64,000 bases of DNA from contig NZ_FMZO01000008.1 in NCBI RefSeq assembly GCF_900101395.1, positions 62,001 to 126,000 of the forward strand, read 5' to 3'. Shown in pieces: positions 53,480 through 62,258 of the stretch (positions within the stretch are counted from its first letter, which is position 1; every line of letters starts with the position of its first letter). The notes beneath the pieces were generated by a model. It saw only the letters and a list, made by a program, of their open reading frames with translations. It had not been told where the DNA came from and did no database searches. Made by a program: the position numbers and the translations under genes. The DNA comes from Niabella drilacis (GTDB lineage: Bacteria > Bacteroidota > Bacteroidia > Chitinophagales > Chitinophagaceae).

Positions 53480-54304
53480 ATGCAGCAATACCTGGATTTA
53501 CTACAACATATTTTAAATGAAGGAGTTGAGAAAACGGACCGGACTGGAACAGGAACCCTCAGCACATTTGGATACCAGATGCGTTTTGACCTTCAAAAAG
53601 GGTTTCCGGTTGTTACCACAAAGAAGCTTCATCTGAAAAGTATTATCTATGAGTTACTCTGGTTTTTGAACGGGGACACCAATATCAAATACCTGAAGGA
53701 ACATGGTGTACGGATATGGGATGAGTGGGCGGATGAGAACGGGGACCTTGGCCCCGTGTACGGAAAGCAGTGGCGGAGCTGGGAAGGCAGGGATGGAAAA
53801 GTGGTGGACCAGATAACGGACCTGATCCGGCAGATCAAAAAAAGTCCGGACAGCCGGCGGCTGATCGTAAGCGCCTGGAACGTGGGCGAGTTGCCGGAGA
53901 TGGCGCTGATGCCCTGTCATACCTTATTCCAGTTTTATGTGGCGGCTCCAAAAACAGCAGGTGAGCAACCCGGAAAGCCCCGTTTGAGCTGCCAGCTGTA
54001 CCAACGTTCGGCGGATGTATTTTTAGGCGTGCCCTTTAATATCGCTTCCTACGCCCTGTTAACGATGATGATCGCACAGGTTTGCGACCTGGAGCCGGGC
54101 GAATTCATCCACAGTTTTGGGGATGTTCATATTTACAGCAATCACCTGGAACAGGTAAAATTACAGTTATCCCGCACCCCGCATCCGCTGCCGCAAATGA
54201 AGATCAACCCGGAGATAAAAGATATCTTCCATTTTTCGTTTGAAGATTTTGAACTGGTCAATTACCAGGCACATCCCGGCATTAAGGGGGTAGTAGCGGT
54301 ATAA
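53480..54304 (+). CDS. thyA: Thymidylate synthase
   Basis: The 274-residue protein is a typical ThyA: N-terminal [19 protein letters not shown], catalytic Cys in [11 protein letters not shown], and the dUMP/folate site [20 protein letters not shown]. It methylates dUMP to dTMP using methylene-tetrahydrofolate, which becomes dihydrofolate. The reductase that recycles this product, folA, lies two genes downstream, with an unrelated four-helix-bundle gene between. Confidence 0.97.
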   Translation: MQQYLDLLQHILNEGVEKTDRTGTGTLSTFGYQMRFDLQKGFPVVTTKKLHLKSIIYELLWFLNGDTNIKYLKEHGVRIWDEWADENGDLGPVYGKQWRSWEGRDGKVVDQITDLIRQIKKSPDSRRLIVSAWNVGELPEMALMPCHTLFQFYVAAPKTAGEQPGKPRLSCQLYQRSADVFLGVPFNIASYALLTMMIAQVCDLEPGEFIHSFGDVHIYSNHLEQVKLQLSRTPHPLPQMKINPEIKDIFHFSFEDFELVNYQAHPGIKGVVAV

Positions 54305-54338
54305 ATACTTACTAAATGTAGAATAAGGGATTTGAAAT

Positions 54339-54692
54339 ATGGAAAATACCCGGAGATATGAACTGGAAGATCCGTTGGCTCATTTTGCGGCCCTTGCGTT
54401 GAATGTTTGCGATATCTTGCCTTCAACAAAGGCGGGAAATAATCTTGAACATCAGTTGTCGAAGAACGGAACAGCATTTGCGCTGATGTATGGAGCGGTT
54501 CAGGCAGCGGAATCTCAGACCGGCTTTATTCATAAGATGAAGTGTGCCCTTAAAGAACTAAGGGAAACTAAAATTCATCTTGGGATTATAAAGGAGAAGC
54601 CGGTAGTGGGCACTGCTCTCCGGGAATGGAATGAGTTGATTGCGATTTTTGCCGCCCGCATATCTGCCGCTCAAAAAAAACGGGGTAAATAG
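54339..54692 (+). CDS. Four-helix-bundle protein, 23S rRNA-intervening-sequence (S23) family
   Basis: The 117-residue protein fits the four-helix-bundle family first found in intervening sequences of 23S rRNA: an N-terminal LEDPLAHFAALALN helix, STKAGNNLEHQLSKNGTAFA in the second, and the hallmark AESQTGFIHKMKCALKELRE in the third. In many genomes the family is free-standing, of unknown role, and often mobile. Here it lies 34 bases after thyA and 38 bases before folA in the same direction, probably co-transcribed. Whether it binds RNA is unknown. Confidence 0.85.
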   Translation: MENTRRYELEDPLAHFAALALNVCDILPSTKAGNNLEHQLSKNGTAFALMYGAVQAAESQTGFIHKMKCALKELRETKIHLGIIKEKPVVGTALREWNELIAIFAARISAAQKKRGK

Positions 54693-54730
54693 TTTAAAAT
54701 TTTCAATTCGGTGTTTAATATTCAATATTT

Positions 54731-55222
54731 ATGATCATTTCTTTAGTAGCCGCGGCATCCAACAACAACGTTATTGGTAAAGATAATAAACTGTTATGGT
54801 CGTTGCCAAACGATATGAAGCATTTTAAAAATGTGACCTGGGGAATGCCCGTGGTAATGGGACGTAAGACCTTCGAATCATTTAAGCAGCCGCTGGCCGG
54901 CCGGAAAAATATCGTCCTCAGTACCAATAAAAGCCTGAAGATCGAAAATGCTATTGTTGCCCGCAGCCAGAAAGATGTAGAACTGCTGGTAAAGGAAATG
55001 GATGTGAAGGAGCTGATGGTGATCGGGGGAGGAGAGATCTATAAATTATACCTGCCCAGGGCTAACCGGATTTACCTGACCCGGGTGGACACAGCATTGG
55101 AGGGAGATGCTTTTTTCCCTGTGTTTGATCAGAATGCCTGGACCTTAACAAGTAAACAGGAATACCAGGCAGATGAGAAGCATTTGTTTGATTATACTTT
55201 TGAGCTTTGGGAACGCAATTAG
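54731..55222 (+). CDS. folA: Dihydrofolate reductase
   Basis: The 163-residue protein has DHFR hallmarks: IISLVAAASNNNVIGKDNKL at the start, LPNDMKHFKN in the folate loop, the GMPVVMGRKTFES NADPH site and VIGGGEIYKLYLP. It reduces dihydrofolate to tetrahydrofolate with NADPH, recycling the thyA product. A short hairpin at 55263-55297 follows the gene. Confidence 0.96.
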   Translation: MIISLVAAASNNNVIGKDNKLLWSLPNDMKHFKNVTWGMPVVMGRKTFESFKQPLAGRKNIVLSTNKSLKIENAIVARSQKDVELLVKEMDVKELMVIGGGEIYKLYLPRANRIYLTRVDTALEGDAFFPVFDQNAWTLTSKQEYQADEKHLFDYTFELWERN

Positions 55223-55262
55223 GTGTAAAATATCGGGTACTCAATATTCAATGTAAAATTGA

Positions 55263-55297
55263 AGCCCTGTTATGTTCATAATGAGCCGGGCTTTTTC
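55263..55297 (+). terminator. Candidate terminator after folA
   Basis: AGCCC (55263-55267) pairs with GGGCT (55288-55292), followed by a run of T. The stem is short and the loop is long, so it may be weak. Confidence 0.5.
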
Positions 55298-55308
55298 AAA
55301 AAGGGTTG

Positions 55309-55350
55309 AATTTTATATTTTGCATTTAAAATTTTATATTCTGCATTTCC
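55309..55350 (+). repeat. 21-base tandem repeat abutting a start codon
   Basis: AATTTTATATTTTGCATTTA plus A (55309-55329) is followed at once by a second 21-base unit, AATTTTATATTCTGCATTTC plus C (55330-55350), 18 of 21 identical. The ATG of the methyltransferase begins at the next base, so the repeat is the promoter or leader. Confidence 0.65.
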
Positions 55351-56151
55351 ATGGTTTATTCTCCTTTAGTTGCCGCATCCAAATACTTTAAATACTATAT
55401 CCATGCTTCCAACAGCAAGGGACATGGAATGCACTCTCCTTTCGTCTTTGAGTTTATCACCCAGGTGATGAATGATTTTACCCGCTACCCGGATTATGAG
55501 AGAACCGAGGCGCTCCGGAAAGCGCTTTTAAAGGACCCCGGCGTTATTACCGTGGAAGACATGGGTGCGGGCTCCTCAAAGACCCGGTCCCGTATACGAA
55601 AAGTAGCTTCCATTGCAAAAAATGCAGCTAAACCTGCAAAATACGGGCAGCTTATGTACCGGATGGTCCGTCATTATGGGGCAAAGCGGATCCTGGAAAT
55701 GGGGAGCTCGCTGGGCCTTACCACTTCATACCTTGCCGCTGCTGATCCCGGCGCCCGGGTAATTACCATGGAAGGGGCGCCGTCCGTAGCTGCGCTGGCC
55801 CGGGAACATTTTTCGGGCCTGGGACTGAAGAACATTGAGATGGTAGAGGGAAATTTTGACGATACCCTTCCGGCAGTGCTGGAATCGATGCCGGAAATTG
55901 ATTTTGCCTTCATTGACGGGAACCACCGGCAGGAACCCACAGAGCGCTATTTCAGCCAGTTACTGCCACATATTCATAATGATACGTTACTGGTATTTGA
56001 TGACATCCACTGGAGCGGGGAAATGGAAGCCGCCTGGAAAAATATTGTTGCACATGAAGCCGTAACCTGTGATATCGACCTTTTTTATATTGGTATTGTA
56101 AGTTTCCGGAAAGAATTCAGGGAGAAACAGGGCTTCTCTGTCCGGTTTTAG
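55351..56151 (+). CDS. SAM-dependent O-methyltransferase-like protein
   Basis: The 266-residue protein has a Rossmann methyltransferase core beginning at ~110 (ILEMGSSLGLTTSYLAAADP, acidic end ITMEG) with FAFIDGNHRQEPT and LLVFDDIHWSGEM further on, the pattern of the class I Methyltransf_24/O-methyltransferase group. The first ~100 residues are family-specific. Substrate is unknown. The gene ends overlapping the convergent TMEM175-like gene by four bases. Confidence 0.8.
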   Translation: MVYSPLVAASKYFKYYIHASNSKGHGMHSPFVFEFITQVMNDFTRYPDYERTEALRKALLKDPGVITVEDMGAGSSKTRSRIRKVASIAKNAAKPAKYGQLMYRMVRHYGAKRILEMGSSLGLTTSYLAAADPGARVITMEGAPSVAALAREHFSGLGLKNIEMVEGNFDDTLPAVLESMPEIDFAFIDGNHRQEPTERYFSQLLPHIHNDTLLVFDDIHWSGEMEAAWKNIVAHEAVTCDIDLFYIGIVSFRKEFREKQGFSVRF

Positions 56152-56738
56152 ATCTCGCCGTTTTCGTGGTAAAACTTTTCGATCCTCTTATCAGGGATGA
56201 ACCAGATCAGCGCTACAATGGTATACAGGGAGATACTGATCCAGGTAGCTACAAAGCTGGCTCCGATGCCGGCAAGGTATAAGACTCCGGAAATTTTACC
56301 TTTGGTATCGGTCCCGACAGCCTGGGCCAGTTTACAATCAGGCCCCCCGGCTTTTATTAATTCTTTCTGAAGGATCAGGTAGGCTATGGCGGCCATTGTA
56401 AGCACAAAACCGTATACGGCAACAGGCAGCGGCTGCATATAGTTCTTGTCCATCCATGCGGTAGTAAAAGGGAAGAGCGACAGCCAAAACAGGAGGTTCA
56501 GGTTTTTCCAGAGGACCGCCCCGTTTATTTTATCAGCAAGATGGAACATGTGGTGGTGGTTGTTCCAGTAAATGCCTACATAAATAAAGCTTAATACATA
56601 ACTCAGAAACGTAGGAAGCAGCTCCAGCAGGGATTTTAGTGTGTATCCGTCTTCAGGCGGGCGCAGTTCCAGCACCATAATGGTAATTGCGATGGCCAGT
56701 ACACCATCACTGAATGCTTCAAGTCTTGATTTGGTCAT
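56148..56738 (-). CDS. TMEM175/DUF1211-type potassium channel
   Basis: The 196-residue membrane protein has the family signature FSDGVLAIAITIMVLEL at residues 9-25 and six predicted membrane helices. Bacterial TMEM175 proteins are potassium-leak channels with the FSD motif in the first helix; bacterial forms have one six-helix unit per chain and work as tetramers. It faces the methyltransferase gene, their ends overlapping by four bases. Confidence 0.88.
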   Translation of the reverse strand: MTKSRLEAFSDGVLAIAITIMVLELRPPEDGYTLKSLLELLPTFLSYVLSFIYVGIYWNNHHHMFHLADKINGAVLWKNLNLLFWLSLFPFTTAWMDKNYMQPLPVAVYGFVLTMAAIAYLILQKELIKAGGPDCKLAQAVGTDTKGKISGVLYLAGIGASFVATWISISLYTIVALIWFIPDKRIEKFYHENGEI

Positions 56739-56751
56739 ATATAAGAAGAAT

Positions 56752-56790
56752 AAAAAGGGGGATGATTTTATATAAAATTCATCCCCCTTT
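56752..56790 (-). terminator. Terminator of the thiol peroxidase gene
   Basis: AAAGGGGGATGA and TCATCCCCCTTT pair over 12 bases around an AT-rich loop, directly after the tpx stop. On the minus strand the stem is followed by a T-rich run. It lies between tpx and the TMEM175-like gene and separates their transcripts. Confidence 0.8.
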
Positions 56791-56795
56791 CGTGG

Positions 56796-57293
56796 TTAAT
56801 TTAATGCGGCCAGTGCTGCTTCGTAGTCAGGCTCTGTAGTAATCTCCGGCACCTGCTCGGTATATACTACTTCCCCATCGGGATTGGCTACGATCACCGC
56901 GCGGCTCAACAGGCCCTTCATGGGAGAGTCGGCGAAGGTTACCCCATAATCATCGCCAAAATGCCCCCTGAAGTCGGAGAGGGTTTCTACATTGCTGATC
57001 CCTTCTGCTGCACAAAAACGGTTCAGCGCAAACGGCAGGTCTTTTGAAATGTTCAGGACCACGGTATTATCAAGCGCTGCTGCTTTTTCGTTAAACTTTC
57101 TCACAGAGGCAGCACATACGCCGGTATCCACACTGGGAAAAATATTCAGTACCACTTTTTTACCGGCATAGTCGGCCAGCTTTTTCTCTGCCAGCCCTGC
57201 GTTCACCAGCGTAAAGTCCTTTAGTTTACTTCCTTTTTCAGGTAATGTTCCCACAGTTGTAACAGGGTTCCCCTTTAATGTAATTTCAGCCAT
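56796..57293 (-). CDS. tpx: Thiol peroxidase (2-Cys peroxiredoxin)
   Basis: I start at the ATG at 57293, which gives a 165-residue Tpx (MAEITLKGNPV). The longer open frame to 57656 overlaps the S41 peptidase gene and has no matching domain. The peroxidatic Cys60 lies in SVDTGVCAASVRKF and the resolving Cys94 in ALNRFCAAEGI, close to Cys61 and Cys95 of the E. coli enzyme. It reduces hydrogen and lipid peroxides in the cytoplasm with thioredoxin. Confidence 0.96.
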   Translation of the reverse strand: MAEITLKGNPVTTVGTLPEKGSKLKDFTLVNAGLAEKKLADYAGKKVVLNIFPSVDTGVCAASVRKFNEKAAALDNTVVLNISKDLPFALNRFCAAEGISNVETLSDFRGHFGDDYGVTFADSPMKGLLSRAVIVANPDGEVVYTEQVPEITTEPDYEAALAALN

Positions 57294-57456
57294 GATATAA
57301 AATTTATTATTGATTTTAAGAATTGTGTCATACAAAGAAAGCGAATTTATCCGGAACGTGGCCGGAAGAAAACCCCGGAGGCGGGGCAAGTCCTGCCCAA
57401 CCTGGTGATCCCTACGGTTAAAACTGAAAGCTAAAACTTTCCGGCAGGATCCGATT

Positions 57457-59664
57457 TTAGGGAGCATTGAGCAATTGCACTGCTTTTTCAATAAATACAT
57501 CCCGGCCTTCGGCAATATCCCTGATAGCGGGCGCTGCTCTATAGTCCGGAACCAGCCCCTTTCGTTGTGTTTCCTTTTTTTGTAAAGTGTATACTCCAAG
57601 ACCTTCCATCCGCGTAAAATAGCCGCCGGGAAATGCCACAGCAAAAGTATTGCCATTGGCGCCGGCCGTAGCTTGTCCTACCGTAATGGTCTGCGGGCGC
57701 TTTTTAAAAGCCATCACAAGTGTTTCCGCATAGCTTTGTGTATAGGCGTTTGTGAGTACTGCAATGCGGCCCTTGTATATGTCGCTGTCCGGCTGGCGGC
57801 TGATCTCCAAACCACTTTCGGTAAAGCGGAAGAGCCCCGGGGTCAGGGGATCAACAGAAGTGGCCTTAAATACCGCGGATGGCTGGTTGAAAAAATGTTT
57901 TTTTATGAGGTCCCAGGAGAGTACAGGGTAGCTCCTCAGGTCGATGACCAGGTTTTTGTAGTTTCGCACTTTTTTAAAAAGGGAACAGAAGCTGATACTG
58001 TCCGGGATAACGGGAAGGTTTAAATAGGCCGTATGCTTATTTAATTCCATAAAAGAGGTATCCACAGGCGTAAGCAATTGACTGGCTTCGGATCCGTTGG
58101 TAAGGTACTGCTGGGTGGATAGGGTCAGTGGCCGTCCGTTCCGGACAATGGAAAACGTAGTGCTGCTGTCGTCCGTGAATAACAGGGCTCTTACTGCCTC
58201 GCGGTAAAAAATGGCCGGTCGCGGGGCTGGCAGCAACCCCTTGTACTGGTTGATGCGTGTAAATACCGGTATCCCGTTGATCCGCTCAATGATATCCCCC
58301 CGATGTATGGTTTTTTCCCGTTCGTTCACTTTTGTTACCACGATCTTTCCCGCTACATTTTCAGCATAAAAGCCCAGCATTTTAGCGGGTGCCGTATACA
58401 CATCATATAAAATCGTGTGCCCGCTGTTTAAAAAGGCAACAGCTTCTTTTACGGCATGATCGTAGTCCTGCTCATTTTTGCAGGCACGGAAGCGGCTGAT
58501 ACTGTGCCGGAACTGCTGGTCTTTGTTGTTCAAAAGATACCGGTAGGCATACAGATGATCCAGGCAGGCCCAATACCGGAAAACGGCCAGCAGCCGGAAC
58601 CCGGCATCGGGGTATTTCAGGTGCGGATACGCCAGCTCGTTAAAGGGAATGGACACGGTGCTGTCGTCTGGCGTATGTCCTGAATAATATCCGGTGCTTG
58701 TTCTTTTGGCGTTTCTTACCTCCATCAAGGTCCTGTACAATGCCGGGCCCAGCTCATTTTTACGGATCCAGCCATAGTCCGGGTACATTTTTATGCTGCC
58801 GGCAACAGCTGCCTGCGGGGCGTTGCGGGTTTCGAAAGAGCCCAGGCTCCGGACCCATTCCAAAAGGAGGGCATTGCGCTGATCCCGGGTGGTGCAGCTC
58901 TTTAAAAACCGGGGGAGGAACCGGAAAAGCTCAAAGTCCCAGTTATAGCTCCCGCTACGGATTGCGGGGTGGTAGTACTTCAGAAAGCCCCAGGTTTTTC
59001 CAAGGATAAAAAGATCTTCTGTAGTTACGGATGCCGGCAGGGCATTGGTTCCTGAGCCGTTGTAATAGGGGGCCTGCTCAAAGGCGGTATCGGCCTTAAA
59101 AAGCCTGGTCCGGTCTTCGGGGGTTACCACGCCTTTGTCTGACAAAAGCGCGAAGTGTTTGAGCCGGAACCGGCCGGGACCTTTTATCCCGATAGAAAGG
59201 GTAACCGATTTGCCGCCTACGGTCCTGGCATAATCGTATTCCTTATTCAGCTCAAATGAAAACTTTTTAAACCGGCTCCCTGTATTCAGGTGATGAAACA
59301 GCTCGTTTACCGGGTTCCCCGTTATCATCCATTCGGTTTCACCGGCGATGTTTTTGATCTCCGATTCAATATAAAAGAACCCGCTGTCTGCACATACCTC
59401 TGCTTCAAACTCGATCCGGGGATGTGGCACATCTGACAGCAGCAGCTGGAGCCTGAGGCCAAATAGCTCATTATGGTCGAAGAGCGGCTTACTTGAGAGG
59501 ACCAGTACGTCATCGATGCTGTCCTGCATGGGAGGTTCCATATTGCCAAAGGTGCTCCAGGATTCGGGATAGTTGCTGAGCCGCGTTATTGTTTGGGCAA
59601 ACGGAACACGGATACCACCAAACAAAAATAGCAGGAACAGGTATATATGACGGAGCTTCATCAA
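57457..59664 (-). CDS. S41 family peptidase, exported
   Basis: The 735-residue product (or 734 from the second ATG) has a signal peptide, a ~250-residue N-terminal beta-rich region, a PDZ-like segment at ~440-500 (NEREKTIHRGDIIERINGIP) and a C-terminal S41 catalytic core. The likely nucleophile Ser lies in TNAYTQSYAETLVMAFK, with the oxyanion part VGQATAGANGNT; canonical S41 proteases have a TASAAE-like site here. The peptidase is probably periplasmic and acts on misfolded or specific envelope proteins. It is divergent from the RNA methyltransferase gene. Confidence 0.85.
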   Translation of the reverse strand: MMKLRHIYLFLLFLFGGIRVPFAQTITRLSNYPESWSTFGNMEPPMQDSIDDVLVLSSKPLFDHNELFGLRLQLLLSDVPHPRIEFEAEVCADSGFFYIESEIKNIAGETEWMITGNPVNELFHHLNTGSRFKKFSFELNKEYDYARTVGGKSVTLSIGIKGPGRFRLKHFALLSDKGVVTPEDRTRLFKADTAFEQAPYYNGSGTNALPASVTTEDLFILGKTWGFLKYYHPAIRSGSYNWDFELFRFLPRFLKSCTTRDQRNALLLEWVRSLGSFETRNAPQAAVAGSIKMYPDYGWIRKNELGPALYRTLMEVRNAKRTSTGYYSGHTPDDSTVSIPFNELAYPHLKYPDAGFRLLAVFRYWACLDHLYAYRYLLNNKDQQFRHSISRFRACKNEQDYDHAVKEAVAFLNSGHTILYDVYTAPAKMLGFYAENVAGKIVVTKVNEREKTIHRGDIIERINGIPVFTRINQYKGLLPAPRPAIFYREAVRALLFTDDSSTTFSIVRNGRPLTLSTQQYLTNGSEASQLLTPVDTSFMELNKHTAYLNLPVIPDSISFCSLFKKVRNYKNLVIDLRSYPVLSWDLIKKHFFNQPSAVFKATSVDPLTPGLFRFTESGLEISRQPDSDIYKGRIAVLTNAYTQSYAETLVMAFKKRPQTITVGQATAGANGNTFAVAFPGGYFTRMEGLGVYTLQKKETQRKGLVPDYRAAPAIRDIAEGRDVFIEKAVQLLNAP

Positions 59665-59751
59665 TGCGAATAAAAATAGATAAAAAACAACAGAAAGTTT
59701 TTAGTTTTTGCGGAAGTGCTGCGGGTTGCTGCAAATCATTAGTTTTGTCCT

Positions 59752-61116
59752 GTGCAATTACCACCTCCGTTCATACATTCATTAAGAGACCTGCCGGGCT
59801 TTGATGAGGCTGCATTTGTTGCCGTACACCAGTCGGACGTACAGGTTACATCGGTCCGGATCAATCCCCGTAAAATTGCTGCCCCGGCTTTTCAGACAGG
59901 TTATGAGCCGGTTCCCTGGACGGATCTGGGGTACTATCTGGCCAGCCGGCCCTCGTTTACTTTTGACCCGCTTTTTCATGCGGGTTGTTACTATGTACAG
60001 GAGGCCAGCAGTATGTTCCTGGAGCAGGCGCTGCGGCAGACCGTTGATCTTACAAAACCGCTGAAGGTACTGGACCTTTGTGCTGCTCCCGGTGGAAAGA
60101 CCACACATATACAGTCGCTGCTTTCGAAGGATAGTCTTTTGGTGAGTAACGAAGTGATCCGCAGCCGTGCCGCCGTGCTAAAGGATAATATAATCAAATG
60201 GGGGGCTCCTAATATCGCCGTAACCAATAATGATCCGGCCGACTTTGCGGCATTACCGGGCTTTTTTGATGTAGTGGTAGTAGACGCTCCCTGCAGTGGA
60301 AGTGGATTGTTCCGCAGGGATGAAACTGCGATTACAGAATGGAGCGAACACAGTGTGGCACTTTGCAGTCAGCGCCAGCAACGCATCCTGGCTGATATAC
60401 TGCCTGCACTCCGGGAGGGTGGGCTCCTTGTTTATTCGACCTGCTCTTATTCGAAAGAAGAAGATGAGGATATTTTGAAATGGCTCGGGACGGAGATGGA
60501 ACTGGAAGGTGTAGCATTGGATCCGGAGCCTGGTTGGAATGTGGTAACGGTAAAAGAAGGGTCGGATTTTGGATACCGTTTCTGGCCGCATCTTTTAAGG
60601 GGAGAAGGATTTTTTATGAGTGTGTTCCGGAAAAAGGGCGCTGCCGGCAGACCGGAAAAATACCGGATGAAGCAGAAACCGCTTTCGGTGAAAGAAACGG
60701 GCGTGCTTGCCAGATGGATCAGCACGGCGGAACGGCAGTTTGTTATTTTTGGTGGCCGGATCTATGCCTGGCCGGATGCGCTTTGTGAAGCATTGGATCT
60801 TTTAGCGGGGAAGATGAAGGTCGTATATTCCGGGGTACTGGTGGGGGAGCTGGTCCGTGATAAACTGATCCCCGACCACGCACTGGCACTAAGCGGGCTG
60901 ACCCCTGATACGGTGGCCCGGGCCGCTCTGTCCCGTGAAGAAGCGATCCGCTACCTGCAGCGGAAAGAGTTGGTGCTGGAAGCGACACAAAAAGGCTGGC
61001 AGCTGGCTGTTTTTGCCGGACACCCGCTGGGCTGGATGAACGTGCTGCCCAACCGGGTCAACAATTATTATCCCAGGGAATTGCGGATACTGAAAGAGCG
61101 GGCGCCGGGTGAGTAG
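59752..61116 (+). CDS. rRNA cytosine-C5 methyltransferase, RsmB/RsmF (NOP2/Sun) family
   Basis: The 454-residue protein has the m5C RNA methyltransferase core: SAM site LDLCAAPGGKTTH (~105-117), the first catalytic Cys in VDAPCSGSGLFRRD and the second in YSTCSYSKEED. It also has a C-terminal PUA-like extension ending HPLGWMNVLPNRVNNYYP, as in RsmF. It should methylate a cytosine in 16S rRNA. The start is GTG at 59752, with a perfect -7 box TAGTTTTG at 59740-59747, leaving virtually no leader; the message may be leaderless. Confidence 0.9.
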   Translation: MQLPPPFIHSLRDLPGFDEAAFVAVHQSDVQVTSVRINPRKIAAPAFQTGYEPVPWTDLGYYLASRPSFTFDPLFHAGCYYVQEASSMFLEQALRQTVDLTKPLKVLDLCAAPGGKTTHIQSLLSKDSLLVSNEVIRSRAAVLKDNIIKWGAPNIAVTNNDPADFAALPGFFDVVVVDAPCSGSGLFRRDETAITEWSEHSVALCSQRQQRILADILPALREGGLLVYSTCSYSKEEDEDILKWLGTEMELEGVALDPEPGWNVVTVKEGSDFGYRFWPHLLRGEGFFMSVFRKKGAAGRPEKYRMKQKPLSVKETGVLARWISTAERQFVIFGGRIYAWPDALCEALDLLAGKMKVVYSGVLVGELVRDKLIPDHALALSGLTPDTVARAALSREEAIRYLQRKELVLEATQKGWQLAVFAGHPLGWMNVLPNRVNNYYPRELRILKERAPGE

Positions 61117-61157
61117 CTTTCCTGTGCCCTTAAATTTAACAACCTCATACTAGGTCT

Positions 61158-62258
61158 ATGAATCAATCCCTTTCTTTTTTATCAAGACTGGCGCTGGTCC
61201 TTTTCTGTATCATCAGTATAGGATACCTGCTGATGCTGGGGCAAACTTTATTTGCACCCCTGTTTTTTTCTTTTTTGATGGCCCTGCTGTTTTTGCCGCT
61301 TGCCCTGTTCCTGGAGCGGAAATGCCGGTTTAAGAGAACCCTGGCAACCACTACGGTGGTGATCTTAATGCTATTGATTTTTGCAGGAGTAATAACATTC
61401 TTCAGTGCTGAAGCCCGTTCGTTTACGGAAGACTGGCCACGGCTTAAACAGAACGGACTGCAGGCTTTTTATAGCACACAGGATTGGATCAGTACAAAAT
61501 TCCATATCAATGCGGGAAAGCAATGGACCTATATTAACCAGGGAGCCGAAAAACTATTCTCCCAAAGTGCTACTATCGTAAGCACAACACTGTCTACCGT
61601 TTCGTCTACGCTTATTTTTCTGGGGTTCACCCTTTTGTTTACTTTTTTTATACTGAATTACCGGAAAGTGCTGTACGCGTTCCTGGTGTCGGTATTTAGT
61701 GATGCCCACAAGCAGCGGGTAGCGGAAATTGTGAAACGGGTAAAGTCCATTATTAAAAAGTATATTATAGGATTGCTGATACAGATGCTGATCGTTTCGG
61801 CGATGTTGATCGTCGTGCTTTCCCTGCTTGGGGTAAAGTACGCGATACTGCTTGGTTTTATGGGGGGCATCTTTAACGTGATACCCTACCTGGGGATCCT
61901 GACCGCACTATTGTTTAGCTGCCTGGTGACTTTTGCTACTATCGGCGGTGCGAAGGTATTGCTGGTCATTACCGCCTTTATCATCGTGCATGCCATTGAC
62001 AGCAATGTGGTAATGCCGATTGTTGTAGGTTCGAAAGTAAAATTGAACCCGATGATCGCTTTTATCGGGATCATTATCGGTGAAATGCTTTGGGGCATTT
62101 CCGGAATGTTCCTTTGCATTCCTTTCCTGGCGATATTAAAAATAATATTTGACCGTGTGGACGGCTTGCATGCCTGGGGAATGCTGATGGGCGAGGAGGG
62201 GGATCTGGAAAGAGGGCAGCGGCGGATCCTGCTGGCACGGGCACGGAGCAAAAAATAA
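61158..62258 (+). CDS. AI-2E family transporter
   Basis: The 366-residue membrane protein has the AI-2E (TqsA/PerM) family layout: two N-terminal helix pairs (to ~95), a soluble stretch (~80-150), then four or more helices with the conserved LGFMGGIFNVIPYLG segment and a C-terminal VMPIVVGSKVKLNPM motif. Members export small molecules or ions (some are Na+/H+ antiporters); the original AI-2 role does not apply to all. No partner genes. It is followed 20 bases later by mobile element copy 2. Confidence 0.87.
   Translation: MNQSLSFLSRLALVLFCIISIGYLLMLGQTLFAPLFFSFLMALLFLPLALFLERKCRFKRTLATTTVVILMLLIFAGVITFFSAEARSFTEDWPRLKQNGLQAFYSTQDWISTKFHINAGKQWTYINQGAEKLFSQSATIVSTTLSTVSSTLIFLGFTLLFTFFILNYRKVLYAFLVSVFSDAHKQRVAEIVKRVKSIIKKYIIGLLIQMLIVSAMLIVVLSLLGVKYAILLGFMGGIFNVIPYLGILTALLFSCLVTFATIGGAKVLLVITAFIIVHAIDSNVVMPIVVGSKVKLNPMIAFIGIIIGEMLWGISGMFLCIPFLAILKIIFDRVDGLHAWGMLMGEEGDLERGQRRILLARARSKK

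Noticed and set aside
57294-57656. Extension of tpx into the S41 peptidase gene
   Set aside because: The ATG at 57293 gives a full-length Tpx with catalytic Cys in the standard positions.
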